From positions 62,001 through 126,000 of the forward strand of contig JAFBJY010001394.1 of assembly GCA_016801885.1 (NCBI GenBank): a stretch of 64,000 nucleotides of DNA, in the 5' to 3' direction. A program made the position numbers and the translations under genes. This stretch comes from Toxotes chatareus (taxonomy: Eukaryota > Chordata > Actinopteri > Toxotidae). Each line of letters starts with the position of its first letter. Position 1 is the stretch's first letter. This document shows, piece by piece, positions 22,150 to 33,122 of the stretch. Under the pieces are notes generated by a model, which saw only the letters and a program-made list of their open reading frames with translations, made no database searches and was not told the origin of the DNA.

Positions 22150-23386
22150 TTTCAATTTTCAATTCAATTCAATTCAATTTTATTTATATAGCGCCTTCCA
22201 CAATCAAAATTGTCTCAAAGCGCTTTACAGAGACCCAGAGCCTGACCCCAGAGCAAGCACTTAAGGCGACAGTGGCAAGGAAAACTCCCTTTTAACAGGA
22301 AGAAACCTTGAGCAGAACCTGGCTCAGGTGGGGGACCCTCCTGCCGATGGCCGGGCTGGGTGAAAGGAGGTAAAGGAGGAAGATAGGACAGCTAGGATTG
22401 GAGGAGAGGGGGAGAAAGACATGCAGCATAATACAGACAATGTGGGTCAGTATTTACATTACAGTTAGTGGACAGTTATTGGATAATGTGTGCTCAGCAG
22501 ATTAGAATTATGAAACAGAGCACGGAGGCAAAAAGTTGTCATGACTGGTAATTATTTACATTACAGTCTGCAAAGAATATTAATCAAATATTTATCTGTA
22601 GCAGAACGGAACATTAAACATGTTAGAAATCGATCATTGTAAACAATAAACAGCAGCAGGTGGGTGGAGCCAGGACCATAGGACATGCAGCTCCAGAGCC
22701 AGAGGTACCTGCAGAAAGGTACAGAGAAAGAGAGACCAGAGAGAAACAAACACAGGACTACGGGACAGAGAGGACACAGAGTTAATGACATGTAATAAAG
22801 GCTAATAAATTTGAGAGTGGGTCTGAGGAGAGAAAGAGAAAGAAGAAGACGTGCACAGTAAATCATGGGATGTCCCCCAGCAGTCTAGGCCTATAGCAGC
22901 ATAACTAGGGGATGATTCAGTTGCCTGAGCCAGCCCTACTAAGGGCTATATCCTTAACTGTAACAGTGTCTATAGAGATAATTGTGACTAACTATAAGTT
23001 TAAATAACTAGGACTGTAACTACAACTAATTATAAGCTTTATCAAACAAGAAGGTTTTAAGCTTCGTTTTAAAATTAGAGAGGGTGTCTGCTTCCCGAAC
23101 CCAAACTGGCAGTTGGTTCCATAGGAGAGGGGCCTGATAGCTAAAGGCTCGGCCTCCCATTCTACTTTTAGAGATTTTGGGAACCATAAGCAAACCTGCA
23201 TTCTGGGAACGAAGCAATCTGTTAGGATGATATGGTACTATCAGCTCTTTGAGATATGAAGGAGCCTGGCCATTGAGGGCCTTATATGTAAGGAGAAGGA
23301 TTTTAAAATCAATTCTGGATTTTACAGGAAGCCAATGAAGAGAAGTTAGTACAGGAGTAATATGATCTCTCTTGCTAATTCCAGTC
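22150..23386 (-). mobile_element. 5'-truncated L2 LINE copy
   Basis: Reverse-oriented copy of the last 1.2 kb of the L2 element at 45-50.2 kb. It begins with the (AATTC)n tail, then the conserved 3' hairpin (TATTTATATAGCGCC ... AAAGCGCTTTACAGAGACC), the 3' UTR, and the C-terminal part of ORF2 (QNAGLLMVPKISKSRMGG at about 23,150-23,200). The reading is broken and the element ends abruptly at 23,386 inside ORF2, the usual result of incomplete reverse transcription. Similarity to the longer copy is very high, so both belong to one young subfamily. Confidence 0.9.
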
Positions 23387-23389
23387 AGT

Positions 23390-23580
23390 TTTCACCATCC
23401 ACTTGCAAGAACATTTTATAAATGAACTATTAATATATTGTAACTATGTATTGTACTTTTCCGTCCATAGATGGTTATCATCAAAACACTGACTTGAGCT
23501 TCAGAGCCAGTACTGTCCAGGATGGTCACTGTTTCAACAAAAATGTCACTGTGATAGTTTCCAGTCCAGTAAATTTACCT
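23390..23580 (-). pseudogene. SAMD3-like family, C-terminal fragment (second copy)
   Basis: Minus-strand reading from about 23,560 gives HSDIFVETVTILDSTGSEAQ, and a later frame gives a degraded form of the terminal helix. The DNA aligns with 24,110-24,310, the C-terminal part of the longer pseudogene next door. The truncated L2 abuts its end. It is a partial tandem copy of that gene. Confidence 0.55.
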
Positions 23581-24067
23581 AATCAAGAAAAAAACAATTG
23601 AATAGATAACAAAAATATTCTGTCGCACCATTTCTGAGATTGTCATACACTGCTAGCAATGTTTAATGTTTTATTTTAGTTGACGATTTCACAAAATCTT
23701 TTGCTCTTTGTTACATTCTCATTAGTCTGTCATATTTTCATTCCACTAAGAAAGACTGTTGTGTTCCAGCCACACTCTGTACCCTGTGCAGCTCCAAAGT
23801 TAAACAAAAAAAAAAAAGAAAAACATTTAAGTATGTAGCATTCTAATAGCGCTAGACGTGAAAAAAAAAATCAGGGAAAAATACCCAAATCAACAAGATT
23901 TGACCATGTCAACAAAATCTGGCAAGCAAAAATCTGCTGCTGAAATGCTCCTGAACAGCTGTGTGGAGGAAAGAAGGAAACTGTCACAGCCATGCCTCTT
24001 GGAATCGCCTGATCCCAGTCAATGCACTCACTTTGTTCACATGTAGAGCAGAAGAACTGCAGTCCTA
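23581..24067. other. No recognisable gene
   Basis: Contains short A-runs and a 62-codon plus-strand frame with no motif. It separates the two SAMD3-like fragments. Confidence 0.5.
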
Positions 24068-26243
24068 CAGGACAGACATTTTGTTCTTCGGTCCAAGAAC
24101 TCTGGCAGAAAGTTTTCCGCCATCCATTTGCAGGAGCACTTTCTGAATGAACTCGTAGTAGTATTTCAGCTCCTTGGGGTAAGACAAGTTCAGTGCATAA
24201 ATGATTCCTAGCATCAATGCACAAGCTTGGGCTGCAGAGCCAAGGATGTCAGTCCAGGATGATCACTCCCTCTACAAAAATGCCAATGTTATCATAATGT
24301 CCAGGTTCTCCACCTTCCTTGTTGATGACATATATGCCCATGGAGGACCTCTGCATGTCTCTGTTGATATCTTCTCCTGTGATGTCCTGCCAAACAAAAT
24401 TGAGGATAAGAATAAGAACAATAATATGAACATCCATATTGATAAATGATGAACTGCTGTACATACACTGCATGCTCTACCTGTGTCTTTGCTTTAAAAG
24501 AAAAGATAATAATGCTGTGTGCTTTATAGCACACTGAGTAACGAAATAAGAAGCCAGAAGAGTTTAAGATCACAAAATTTTTCAAAGGTGAGGAATTAGA
24601 AGCCAACACTGTTGTGAGGGTTGTCATTATGGATGACAGATTATATGTATACTTGACTTACCATGTCAATTTGATGAAATTCTGGTGACTGTCAAATCTT
24701 TAGAAAATATTTGGCAAGATGTCTTTAGTAAATTTATATTTTAAGTGTAATATGCAATCAATTAGCTTATATAAAAGTGGTAAGATAAATTCAGATGGAT
24801 GTTGATTGTCAGTTATTCTGTTCATCTAACTGCCTTAACTGAAATCATTCACTAGTGTTGCTGTCATTATAGCTGTGTTAAAGCAATTCAAATTACAACA
24901 ATTTTAAAACGATATATTTATAGTCATTGCAATAGACATCATTCTTCTCTATCCATATCATTCAGATCCAATTAATTGTTTCAATTTCCCTTTTTCAATG
25001 CACTTTTTAAATTTGGCTAATAGAGATCCCCATATGAACTGGTTATGGTCATAAATTTACATGGCGTCCTACAGAACAATCATGTTATATGTCTGACACA
25101 CTGCACAGTGTCATACAGAAGTAAATATGGAGGCAGATGTCTGTGTTTATGAATTCACTTATAAGCTGATCTGCAGTGGAAGCAGCGATAATTATATGAG
25201 AAAGCCTTACTTTTAGTATGTGTTTTTGTGGGGCAATGGCTGCCATTTCTCCACAGTGGTCTGTGTGAATGCTGAGTCAGAGCCAGGAATGATGGGGTTG
25301 TGAAGTAAATGGCTTCACACAAATTTACTTAAAAATTCTGATAGTAATATGGTCACATCAATCTTAATGTGTCTGTTAAGACTGAAGTTACTCAGCAGGG
25401 TTTGATGGGCAATAGTTGACTTCAGCCTTTCTGGCTTTCTTTACATTTTTTGCTGGAAGACATTGATGACATGATTTATTTTTCAAAGCATTTACAGCCA
25501 CTTCTGAACAGCCAATATTTCAATATTTATTTTTGTCCTATAATTTACCATTTTATATTTAAGGCTAATCATCCATCCATAGTAACCAGTGGCAGATAGA
25601 TCTTTCAAACATGGGAATTTTGTGATGAGTGCTGCTGCTACCTCCTCTGATCATTTTGAGGATATGCTGTATATTGGAAAATCTCCTCAGCTAGCTTCTC
25701 TAGGATCTCAGATTTCAGGCCAGGAGTAATATTCAGCCTTGTGCCAGTTTCTCTGAAGCTCTTGTTTCCACGCTGAAGCTGCACCTCTACACTGTATGGA
25801 AAGTGTGGAATAGGGAATTCACGTGGCCATGCATGTGTTCTCAGTTCACTGTCTCAGTGCTGCAGAGTGGCAGTGCTTCCTGAGTCTGACGAGGAGAATG
25901 AGGACAGGCTTGAAGATCTTGGACTGCTTGGTGTTGCTGAGGACTCAGATGTGTGAGGAGCATTCTGAGTTGGTGAAGATGAATCTATGCTATTCAGAGT
26001 GTACACCAATTTCAAAGTACCTCTGTCTTGGATGTCCTGAACCAATGTAATGTTCATGAATTCCTTATTGAAGTCAGGCTCCCTAAACTGAACACGAAAG
26101 TCTCTTTTAATTCCAAATTCTTCACAGATTATATGGAGTAACTCGGAATCCGGAAGGAAAATCCAGTCTTCTGAAGTCGTTCGACGACGACTCTCAGCTT
26201 CTGATGCTGTGCCATTCTTCAATCTGACTGTTAAAACAGACAA
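24068..26243 (-). pseudogene. SAMD3-like multicopy protein with PB1-type N-terminus (broken)
   Basis: Segments of one protein appear in order on the minus strand. The N-terminus at 26,243-25,854 (LPDSELLHIICEEFGIKRDF, then a Ser-rich linker) looks like a PB1/ubiquitin-like fold. Next comes FPYSVEVQLQRGNKSFRETG near 25,790, EEVAAALITKFPCLKDLSAT near 25,640, EVAVNALKNK near 25,490 and KARKAEVNYCPSNPAE near 25,420. At the C-terminus are SSMGIYVINKEGGEPGHYDN near 24,330 and CALMLGIIYALNLSYPKELK near 24,210, with the stop at 24,068. Several frameshifts separate these blocks, and 24,640-25,300 is too decayed to read. Fish genomes carry many loci of this type, often labelled sterile alpha motif domain-containing protein 3-like. 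Cellular role unknown; the high copy number suggests spread with a mobile element. Confidence 0.7.
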
Positions 26244-26584
26244 ATGTTATCACAGTGAAATTTGGTTATGGCGTTTTGGTGATTTTTTTATAAAGCTGGA
26301 AAATAGTTAATTTCTATTATGGTAGTTACGTGTATTTGAAAACATGCACACTTCTATAATAAATGGCAACATGAGGGTAATTCCTATAAAACAGCACGCC
26401 TGAGATGTTAGAAGACTCAAGACCTTCCCTCAGAAAACTCCCACAGAATTCTATCTTTACTAAAAAGAAAATCAGTCCTCATGCTACACATGTTAGGCAG
26501 CCCTCTTGTTGCCATATTTAGTGTATTACAGTTTGAACTCATGAACATTATGATCTAACCTTGTATATGTAAAAATAGAAGAAA
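26244..26584. other. Spacer between two minus-strand pseudogenes
   Basis: AT-rich, with no coding evidence. It is the only separation between the SAMD3-like pseudogene and the upstream pseudogene at 26.6-28 kb. Confidence 0.5.
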
Positions 26585-27976
26585 GTGTCACCAATTCGCT
26601 GGCCTCCAATCCTGTAATCTGCCGAGGGCTACTGGCCTACTAAGGCACCAAGTTGAATGAGACGGACTTGTGATGTGGGACATAACTCAAAAGCCCTAAA
26701 GTGCTCTCTGCACCAACCATCCAACTCTTTAACAATGAAACTCAAGCTCTTCTCCACCACAACCATCTGAATAACTTCAGCAAATTCTGGCAAGCCACAT
26801 CAGTTTAGGCACTGTGCCAACTCAACTGGTAACATGCCTTCTGAGACATCATGTGCAGTGTCTGGGGGATAGCCAGTGCAAACACTGGAATGCGAAAGAT
26901 GAGCAGAGAAAACACATCTTTTTCACACCATAACAAGGTTTTCCACTGCTCTGCGCTGACCTTACATGCATTTCATGCGTCTCTTTGCATCTTAGAGTAA
27001 ATGCACCTGCACTTACATCCCTCTACCCAATTCCAGACTTTTTTTGCCAATCCAGCAATCCTGTGCACTCCCAAACTGTCTGCTGTTACACACTGTATGG
27101 TGCCCCTGACAAACTTTCCAAGCCACAAAAACACCTGGATTTTCCAAAGCAACAAGATCCTTCAACAACGGCTCTAGGACCTTTTCATATCTTTCATATA
27201 ACTTTTCAGACCAACATCTTCAGACCTTCAGTGAACAGCCAAATAAATAGAAGACAATGAAGAATGGCAGGTGGTAAATTAATCCAATAAACAGCAAAGA
27301 CCTTGTGCTTTTTACGAGATGTGCCAAGCGGATTACAAATCTCAAAATCATCAACATACAAATTCAGTAACACTTACAACTCGCTCCCTGACTGAAAACC
27401 GTTCTCCTTAAAGTATGAACCATCTGGGTAAGACTTCTATACTACCTCTTCTCCGCTATCCTCTGAGATGAGAGAATTATCTAGTGCTTTGTTAAGAATG
27501 TGGTCATCAGTGAAAAGCTGCTGCAAAAACTTTAATATTGGAACATATTGTAGTGTTTTTATTTTTTTCATCCAGTATATATTCTATCAGTTCCACAACT
27601 TTGAAATTGTCTTTGTAATATTTCTTGCGTTTTAATGATGTTGCCAAAGAACTGACTTATACGCTGGATTAGATGTAGACGCAACTATTCAGTGTCTCAT
27701 GTATAACATTTGTTGTACCAGCAAGTCACCAGCTTTAAAAACACGCTGCAAGTTTTTTGCTATTATGTCTGGCTGATCCCGTGATACATCTAAATCAAGG
27801 TGATCTGTCTGGCTGTTATCACACAACTCCTCACAGTCTGAAACACCCGGATCTCCACTTCCAGCTGAAAAGTTTCCTTGTGCAACATCATCCTTAAAAT
27901 CTACCAAGGAATGCAAAGGAACGCTTCCGACTTCTGTGCGACTCGAAGATGCTGTATACGTTGGTTTTGTATTCAC
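26585..27976 (-). pseudogene. Fish multicopy zinc-finger/transposase-like protein (broken)
   Basis: Minus-strand blocks in order: HSLVDFKDDV (near 27,910) in a 95-codon frame from 27,976; KTLQYVPILKFLQQLF (near 27,550); SYPDGSYFKENGFQSGSEL (near 27,430); YVDDFEICNPLGTSRKKH (near 27,340); GVHRIAGL (near 27,070); and PPDTAHDVSEGMLPVEL (near 26,860). Stops and shifts occur at many places, including directly before SYPDGS. I recognise this motif series from a large family of uncharacterised fish proteins that often start with C2H2 fingers, which are not seen here. The ordered acidic motifs (VDDFE, then a DNLGAH-like site, then TAHD) resemble a KDZ/Plavaka-type transposase core; that link is inference. 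Confidence 0.65.
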
Positions 27977-28283
27977 AGCCTTTAAATGTCTTCCAGCAGA
28001 TTACAATAATAACAATATCATAAAACATCTTATTAAATAGAAGTTCACTTAACCCTTATATTGTGTTAGGGTCAAATTTGACCCGTTTACGATTTAAAAT
28101 ATGTAAAAGTACCATTTCCTTGATTTTATTTGAACAAGACCCCCAACTACACATCACCCCACCCCAGACATTTTGTATCTTTTTGAAGGTGTGGCATAAA
28201 CAACTTCTCTGCACACTGGTATCTATAAATAAGGCTCCTATGAGTTTTTATCAGTTTCATCCTGCCGCAGCATCTATTTCAAA

Positions 28284-28520
28284 ATGAGCAAGAGATTCAC
28301 TGTTTATGAGGTTGTTGACCATATCTTTGGTCATGAAAGTGATAGTGAAGACAGAAGCCAAAGTGACATTGAGGAAGATGTGTCTGAGGATGAGGATGAT
28401 GTTGAGTATGATCCTGAACAAGAAGACACATCTGATGAAGAGGAAGGCCCAAATGACGCAGATTCTCAAAAAGAGGTCTTGAATCAAAAAAAGTCACATT
28501 TCATGGTCGTCGATCCCTAA
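28284..28520 (+). CDS. piggyBac transposase, acidic N-terminal segment
   Basis: The frame starts MSKRFTVYEVVDHIFGHESD and continues with a long Asp/Glu run, as usual for piggyBac transposase N-termini. It stops at 28,518-28,520. The main transposase frame is already open in frame +1 from about 28,490 (SWSSIPNDTQGRASTEN leads into the Met at 28,561). The two are therefore joined by a single-base frame change in or near the A7 run at 28,486-28,492. Confidence 0.8.
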   Translation: MSKRFTVYEVVDHIFGHESDSEDRSQSDIEEDVSEDEDDVEYDPEQEDTSDEEEGPNDADSQKEVLNQKKSHFMVVDP

Positions 28521-28560
28521 TGATACGCAAGGCAGAGCATCAACTGAGAACATCATCAGA

Positions 28561-29980
28561 ATGACCCCGGGGCCTACTAGATATGCTGTGTCACATGTTC
28601 AAGACATCAAGACAGCATTTGAGCTGTTTATTCCACCGTATGTTGAGAAGATCCTGCTTGAAATGACAAACATTGAAGGGAGAAAGGTGTTTGGCAACAG
28701 CTGGATGGAGATCGACAAAACACACCTGGATGCTTACATGGGGCTGTTGCTTCTTGCTGGTGTGTATAGATCTTGCAATGAGGCTACAGCCAGCTTATGG
28801 GATGCTGTGTCAGGCCGGAGTATTTTTCGTGCTACCATGTCGCTTCAGACCTTTCCTGTGTTGTCAAGAGTTATCCACTTTGACAATCGGGAGACAAGAG
28901 CTACTCACCGTGTGAATGACAAACTTGCTCCCATTAGAGCTGTTTGGGACAAATGGGTGGAGCACTTGCCATACATGTATAATCCAGGCTCAGAGGTTAC
29001 TGTTGATGAACGGCCAGTTCCTTTCCGAGGCCGCTGTCCCTTCAGGCAGTATATCCCAAGCAAACCTGGGAAATACGGCATCAAAATCTGGGCAGCATGT
29101 GATGCAAGAAACAGCTATGCATTCAACATGCAAATATACACAGGCAAATCTGCCAGTGGAGTGGCAGAAAAGAATCAGGGCAAGCGGGTGGTCCTTGAAA
29201 TGACAAAGGGTCTTCAGGGACACAACATAACCTGTGATAACTTCTTCACATCTTATGCCCTCGGCCAAGAACTGCTGCAGAAAAAGATGACCATGGTGGG
29301 AACAGTAAAAAAAAACAAGCCTGAGCTTCCTCTTGCACTTCTTGGAACAAAGGACAGGGCTCCTCTTTCCTCAAAGTTTGCATTTAAGGAGACAACCACG
29401 CTTGTGTCATACTGCCCTAAAAAAAACAAAAATGTCATTGTGATGTCCACTCTCCACAAGAATGCTGCTGTGAGCAGCAGAGAGGACAAAAAGCCAGACA
29501 TGATCCTGGACTACAACAAAAACAAAGGAGGAGTCGACAATTTAGACAAAGTCACTGCCACGTGCAAAAGGAAGACCAAAAGGTGGCCAATGGCTGTCTT
29601 TTACAACATGCTGGATGTCTCTGCATACAATGCATTTGTGGTGTGGACTGAAATAAATCCCGGATGGAACCTTGGAAAACCCTACAAGAGGCGGCTTTTC
29701 CTGGAGGAGCTGGGGAGGTCTCTGGTGAATCCCCACATTGAACGGCAGCGGCTGCCCCGAACCCAAGCCTCTGGCAGTTTGGTGAGAGAGCTTCAAGCTA
29801 CATCCACAGCAGCAACCTACACAAAGAACCAGCCAAAGGATGCCAGGGGGATCAAGAGAAAGAGGTGCCAGACCTGCCCTGCCAGCAAGGACAGAAAAAC
29901 CACTACCACTTGCCACACATGTGGGAAACACATCTGTAAGGAGCACACTAAAACAATCACATTCTGTGATACATGCATGT

Positions 29981-29982
<2 letters not shown>
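28561..29982 (+). CDS. piggyBac transposase, catalytic core and zinc finger
   Basis: 473 codons without interruption. The DDD catalytic aspartates of the family are visible in EVTVDERPVPFRGRCPF, HNITCDNFFTSYALGQ and NKNKGGVDNLDKVTAT. The C-terminus holds the Cys-rich finger (CQTC, CHTCGKHICKEH, CDTCM) that binds the element ends. The protein performs cut-and-paste transposition into TTAA, with precise excision. Apart from the frame change before the core, it looks functional, so it is a relatively recent insertion. A domesticated PGBD gene is unlikely because the terminal repeats are intact. Confidence 0.92.

Positions 29983-29983
<1 letters not shown>

Positions 29984-30016
<33 letters not shown>
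29984..30016. repeat. (CA)n microsatellite next to the transposase stop
   Basis: About 16 CA units begin two bases after the transposase stop codon, inside the element's 3' untranslated part. Confidence 0.95.
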
Positions 30017-30018
<2 letters not shown>

Positions 30019-30652
30019 TGTCAATGTTCAGTTTTGAAAATGTTTTTACATGCAAAAACAGACAAAGTCCATTTTGTCTTTGTTCAGTGTTCAATTTGAG
30101 AGAGAGAGAGAGAGAAACTAGCTGTTGTTCATGGTCTTTTTCATGTTGTATTTGCATTTGCAATTTTGAGCAAAATAAAGTTTGGTTTTGTGAAAAAGAA
30201 AAGACTTTTTTACCTCTATCCTAACACAAATCTGCACGGGTCGGTTTTGACCCGTAACACAACAGATGTCACTATGGTTAATAATATTAAATAAAAAAAA
30301 AAAAACACAAGCAATTTATTTTGGTGGTATTTTTTAATATTAATCTATTACAGTCAGATGACGTAATTACCTGTTGTCTTCATTATAACAAAGATAATGA
30401 GTGAATTATTTTTTTTAAATATGAAAAGAAGTGGTATATTATAAGATGAAAGGTCCATTGGGCCAAAAAATAACATTTTATTACAGTGTTTGTATGAATA
30501 TGAATGCATTACAAGTTAGATATGAGGTGAAAAACAATACTCTATGATAATCATTGTTCTCTGAGTATTTTGGGCTGGGTTAAGTCACGGGTCAATTTTG
30601 ACCCGCTAACACCAAAAACGTGGGCAGCTTCCTAACACATTACAAGGGTTAA

Positions 30653-30929
30653 GCTTACTTTAAAAAAACATATTTTTTTAAACAAGATTGTTATACTGGT
30701 TATTTCACAACAAAAGGCAAGACACCCCTCCCAGTCTTCCACACTTGTTTTATTACCCTGTGAACACCCTATTTAACCAAGTGGACCGCTGCAGCTCAGG
30801 TTTGGCTGTTCCTGGTCTGACAGAGGAAGAAGTGCAACAAAGGCGGCAGGTGAATACAATTTAAATTCAATAAATCAAATACACAATCACAATGTGTCTT
30901 CTTCCTTCACCCCCCTCCAAATGTTCATA
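30653..30929. other. Flank between the piggyBac and the SPRY exon
   Basis: No gene is seen. On the minus strand an AATAAA lies at about 30,754-30,749 (plus strand TTTATT), downstream of the SPRY exon, so it could be the polyadenylation signal of the NLR gene. Confidence 0.4.
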
Positions 30930-31395
30930 TCACACACATCTCCCCAGCAGTTTCCACCAGGTATTAACATTCTGATAAAATCTACCCGAGAAAGGATGTG
31001 TAGTGCATGTGCCATACTTTAGGGCACAGGGTCTCCCCCAGACAGTGTAGAAGGACAGAGCAGCAGCAGAGCAGTCCAGATACACTGATGATTCTCTTTC
31101 AGATCCAGAGGAACACACAGGGATGATGGTGGACTTGACAGTGGAGCTGTTCTCAGAGCAGTTCAGACTGCAGCACTGAGAGTCTTCTCCACTTCTTCTG
31201 GTTCCTCTGTCAGTCACTGCTGGATGAAGCTCTCTCTCTCCACTCTACCTCCCAGTAACATGGACCAATCAGAGCCTCTCTACACACAAGCTGCTGCTGC
31301 TTCAACTTCTCTGGATCATCAGGACACAGCTCGTCCTCTCTCAACACACACACCGTCCTCTTCACTCTCTCCTTTAGAAAGATCAGTACCTCCAG
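30930..31395 (-). pseudogene. NLR gene: PRY/SPRY (B30.2) exon, frameshifted
   Basis: A polypyrimidine tract and CAG precede the exon start at 31,395. The reading gives LREDELCPDDPEKLKQQQ and ALIGPCYWEVEWRE, the PRY and early SPRY signature, then stops at 31,210. The next frame continues with SERESSVYLDCSAAALSFYT, the later SPRY strand motif (VYLDCSA.ALSFY), to about 31,050 and beyond. A frame change near 31,225 is thus certain, and the sequence after 31,020 no longer resembles SPRY. The start phase (0) also does not match the phase of the preceding LRR exon, so either the exon begins elsewhere or this domain belongs to a diverged form. Confidence 0.7.
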
Positions 31396-32405
31396 CTGTT
31401 GAGAGAAGAAGACAGACAACAGAGGTGATAAATCAGTGTTTACAGAGAGTCACTTCATCAGCTGTCACTCACTGATGCAGCACATCCAGTATAAAGAGCA
31501 GCAGGGACTTCAGTCCTGTTCAGAGCAGAAGTGGAGCAGCTGTGTAGTGTAGCAGCTTCCTCTCAGCTCTCATGTTAACGTATTGGAGTGAAGACACTGA
31601 GAGCTGGAAGCTCACACACCTGCAGAGACTTTTAGCATCAAGTCTGTTTACTCTGAACATTTCACTCAAGTCCACAGTGGAAATAAACTGCTGAGTCATG
31701 AAGCTTCATTACTGCACAGTTTAGTGATGGATTCACTGCTGTTACATGTCAACTCATGTTCCATTCATCTGATCTGCTACTGAAATATCAGCTGACAAAT
31801 AAACATGGCGGCTGTCACTGAAAGTATCTGACAGATGGACAGATATACAGATGTGATCACTGGACTTCAGCAGAGGTTCTGCTCTGTATCAGACCACATG
31901 CTTACAAAATGTCATGATGCTTCTCTGAAATCAGAGCCAGTGATTTGCAGCTGCAGTCAGACTGATCTCAGAGCTGTGACAAAGATCAAACTCATCAATT
32001 CTTTAGTGTTGAAATGAGAGAACAAACAGTTTCAGATCAGATTTGATGCTACGACACTTTGATGAATGAGGACCACTGTCTCTACACATCTTGTGAGGCT
32101 GTCAGCTGTAATCCAGCTCTACTTCCTGTGGACATGAACACAACAACAACAGTCGTCTTCACATCACCTCAAACACACAATCACAATCAGGCTTGTGGCT
32201 GATCTGATTGGCTGACTGCTGTCTCTCTGTTTTTCTGTCCAATCTTGAAGCCTGTCACCATTCTCCTCTCACAACTTCAATGAGGAAAGCAGCCACTGAG
32301 AAGGTTGGAGGTTTACAGGAGACACTGGATCTTTGCTTTGATACGAACTGTGTTTAGGACAATACTGATTAAAGCAGCATGGACTGACTCCAACCCTCTA
32401 CTGAC
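31396..32405 (-). other. NLR intron between last LRR exon and SPRY exon
   Basis: About 1 kb without a supported gene; short frames on both strands carry no motif. Sequence is unique within the window. Confidence 0.5.
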
Positions 32406-32579
32406 CTCAGAGTCTCCAGTCCACAGTCTGGACTCACCACAAGATCAGACAGATCCTTCACTCCTGAATCCTGCAGCTTGTTTCCCCACAGTTCCAGGTG
32501 TCTCAGATGGGAGGGGTTGGACTTCAGAGCTGAGGCCAGAGAAGCACAGCTGATCTCTGACAAACTGCAGGAACTCAAT
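32406..32579 (-). CDS. NLR gene: LRR exon 6 (most C-terminal)
   Basis: 174 nt with an acceptor after TTTATTCAG and a donor CTGAG|GTCAGT. It encodes one LRR pair beginning LSSCSLSEISCASLASALKS and a variable second half (LELWGNKLQDSGVKDLSDL). It is the most divergent of the six, with DLVVSPDCGLETL where the others have LCGFLESPHCRLETL. Confidence 0.85.
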
Positions 32580-32851
32580 CTGAATAAAGAATAAATCATG
32601 TGGATAAAAATCATTTCTAATCCAATCAGATATGTGCTAATCAATGAGCTTTCACTAACATAAGTAGAGGGACTTTGTCCTTCTCTTATTGTGGATCATC
32701 ATAATGTCAGCCTTCTACACACATCATCCAAATGAATCTCATTCATTCATTCATTCATTGAAGATAAATGGATTCAAGTTCTGGATGAAGATCAACCAGG
32801 TTCAGTTGTGGATTAAAGATATAAGATCTACAACAGTAACAGTGAACTGAC

Positions 32852-33025
32852 CTCAGAGTCTCCAGTCTACAGTGTGGACTCTCCAGAAAACCACACAGCA
32901 GCTTCACTCCTGAATCCTGCAGGTAGTTGTAGCTCAGGTCCAGGTCTTTCTGATGGGAGGGGTTGGACTTCAGAGCTGAGGCCAGAGAAGCACAGCTGAT
33001 CTCTGACAAACTGCAGGAACTCAAT
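32852..33025 (-). CDS. NLR gene: LRR exon 5
   Basis: 174 nt, intact. The variable strand is DLDLSYNYLQDSGVKLL, flanked by the same LSSCSLSEISC start and RLETLR end as the others. Its upstream intron was split by LINE insertions at 33,123-36,930. Confidence 0.9.
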
Positions 33026-33122
33026 CTGAATAAAGAATAAATCATGTGGATAAAAATCATTTCTAATCCAATCAGATATGTCCTAATCAATGAGCTTTCA
33101 CTAACATGAGTAGAGGGACTTT

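Larger units (their letters stand above)
28053..30648 (+). mobile_element. Complete piggyBac-family transposon
   Basis: TTAA at 28,049-28,052 and at 30,649-30,652 bracket a 2596-bp element. It starts CCCTTATATTGTGTTAGG and ends with the inverse of CCCTTGTAATGTGTTAGG, an 18-bp terminal repeat with one mismatch. Just inside both ends lies a 16-bp palindrome of the form GGGTCAAATTTGACCC (28,069-28,084; 30,589-30,604), with a third related copy at 30,238-30,253. The transposase is on the plus strand. TTAA duplication and CCC-starting ends are diagnostic of piggyBac. Confidence 0.95.

Noticed and set aside
28561..29982. Domesticated PGBD-type host gene
   Set aside because: Intact TTAA duplication, terminal repeats and subterminal palindromes show a transposon rather than a co-opted gene.
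29542..30024. 160-codon minus-strand frame with a repetitive Val-Cys start
   Set aside because: Its N-terminus is simply the (CA)n microsatellite and the rest is antisense of the piggyBac transposase C-terminus.
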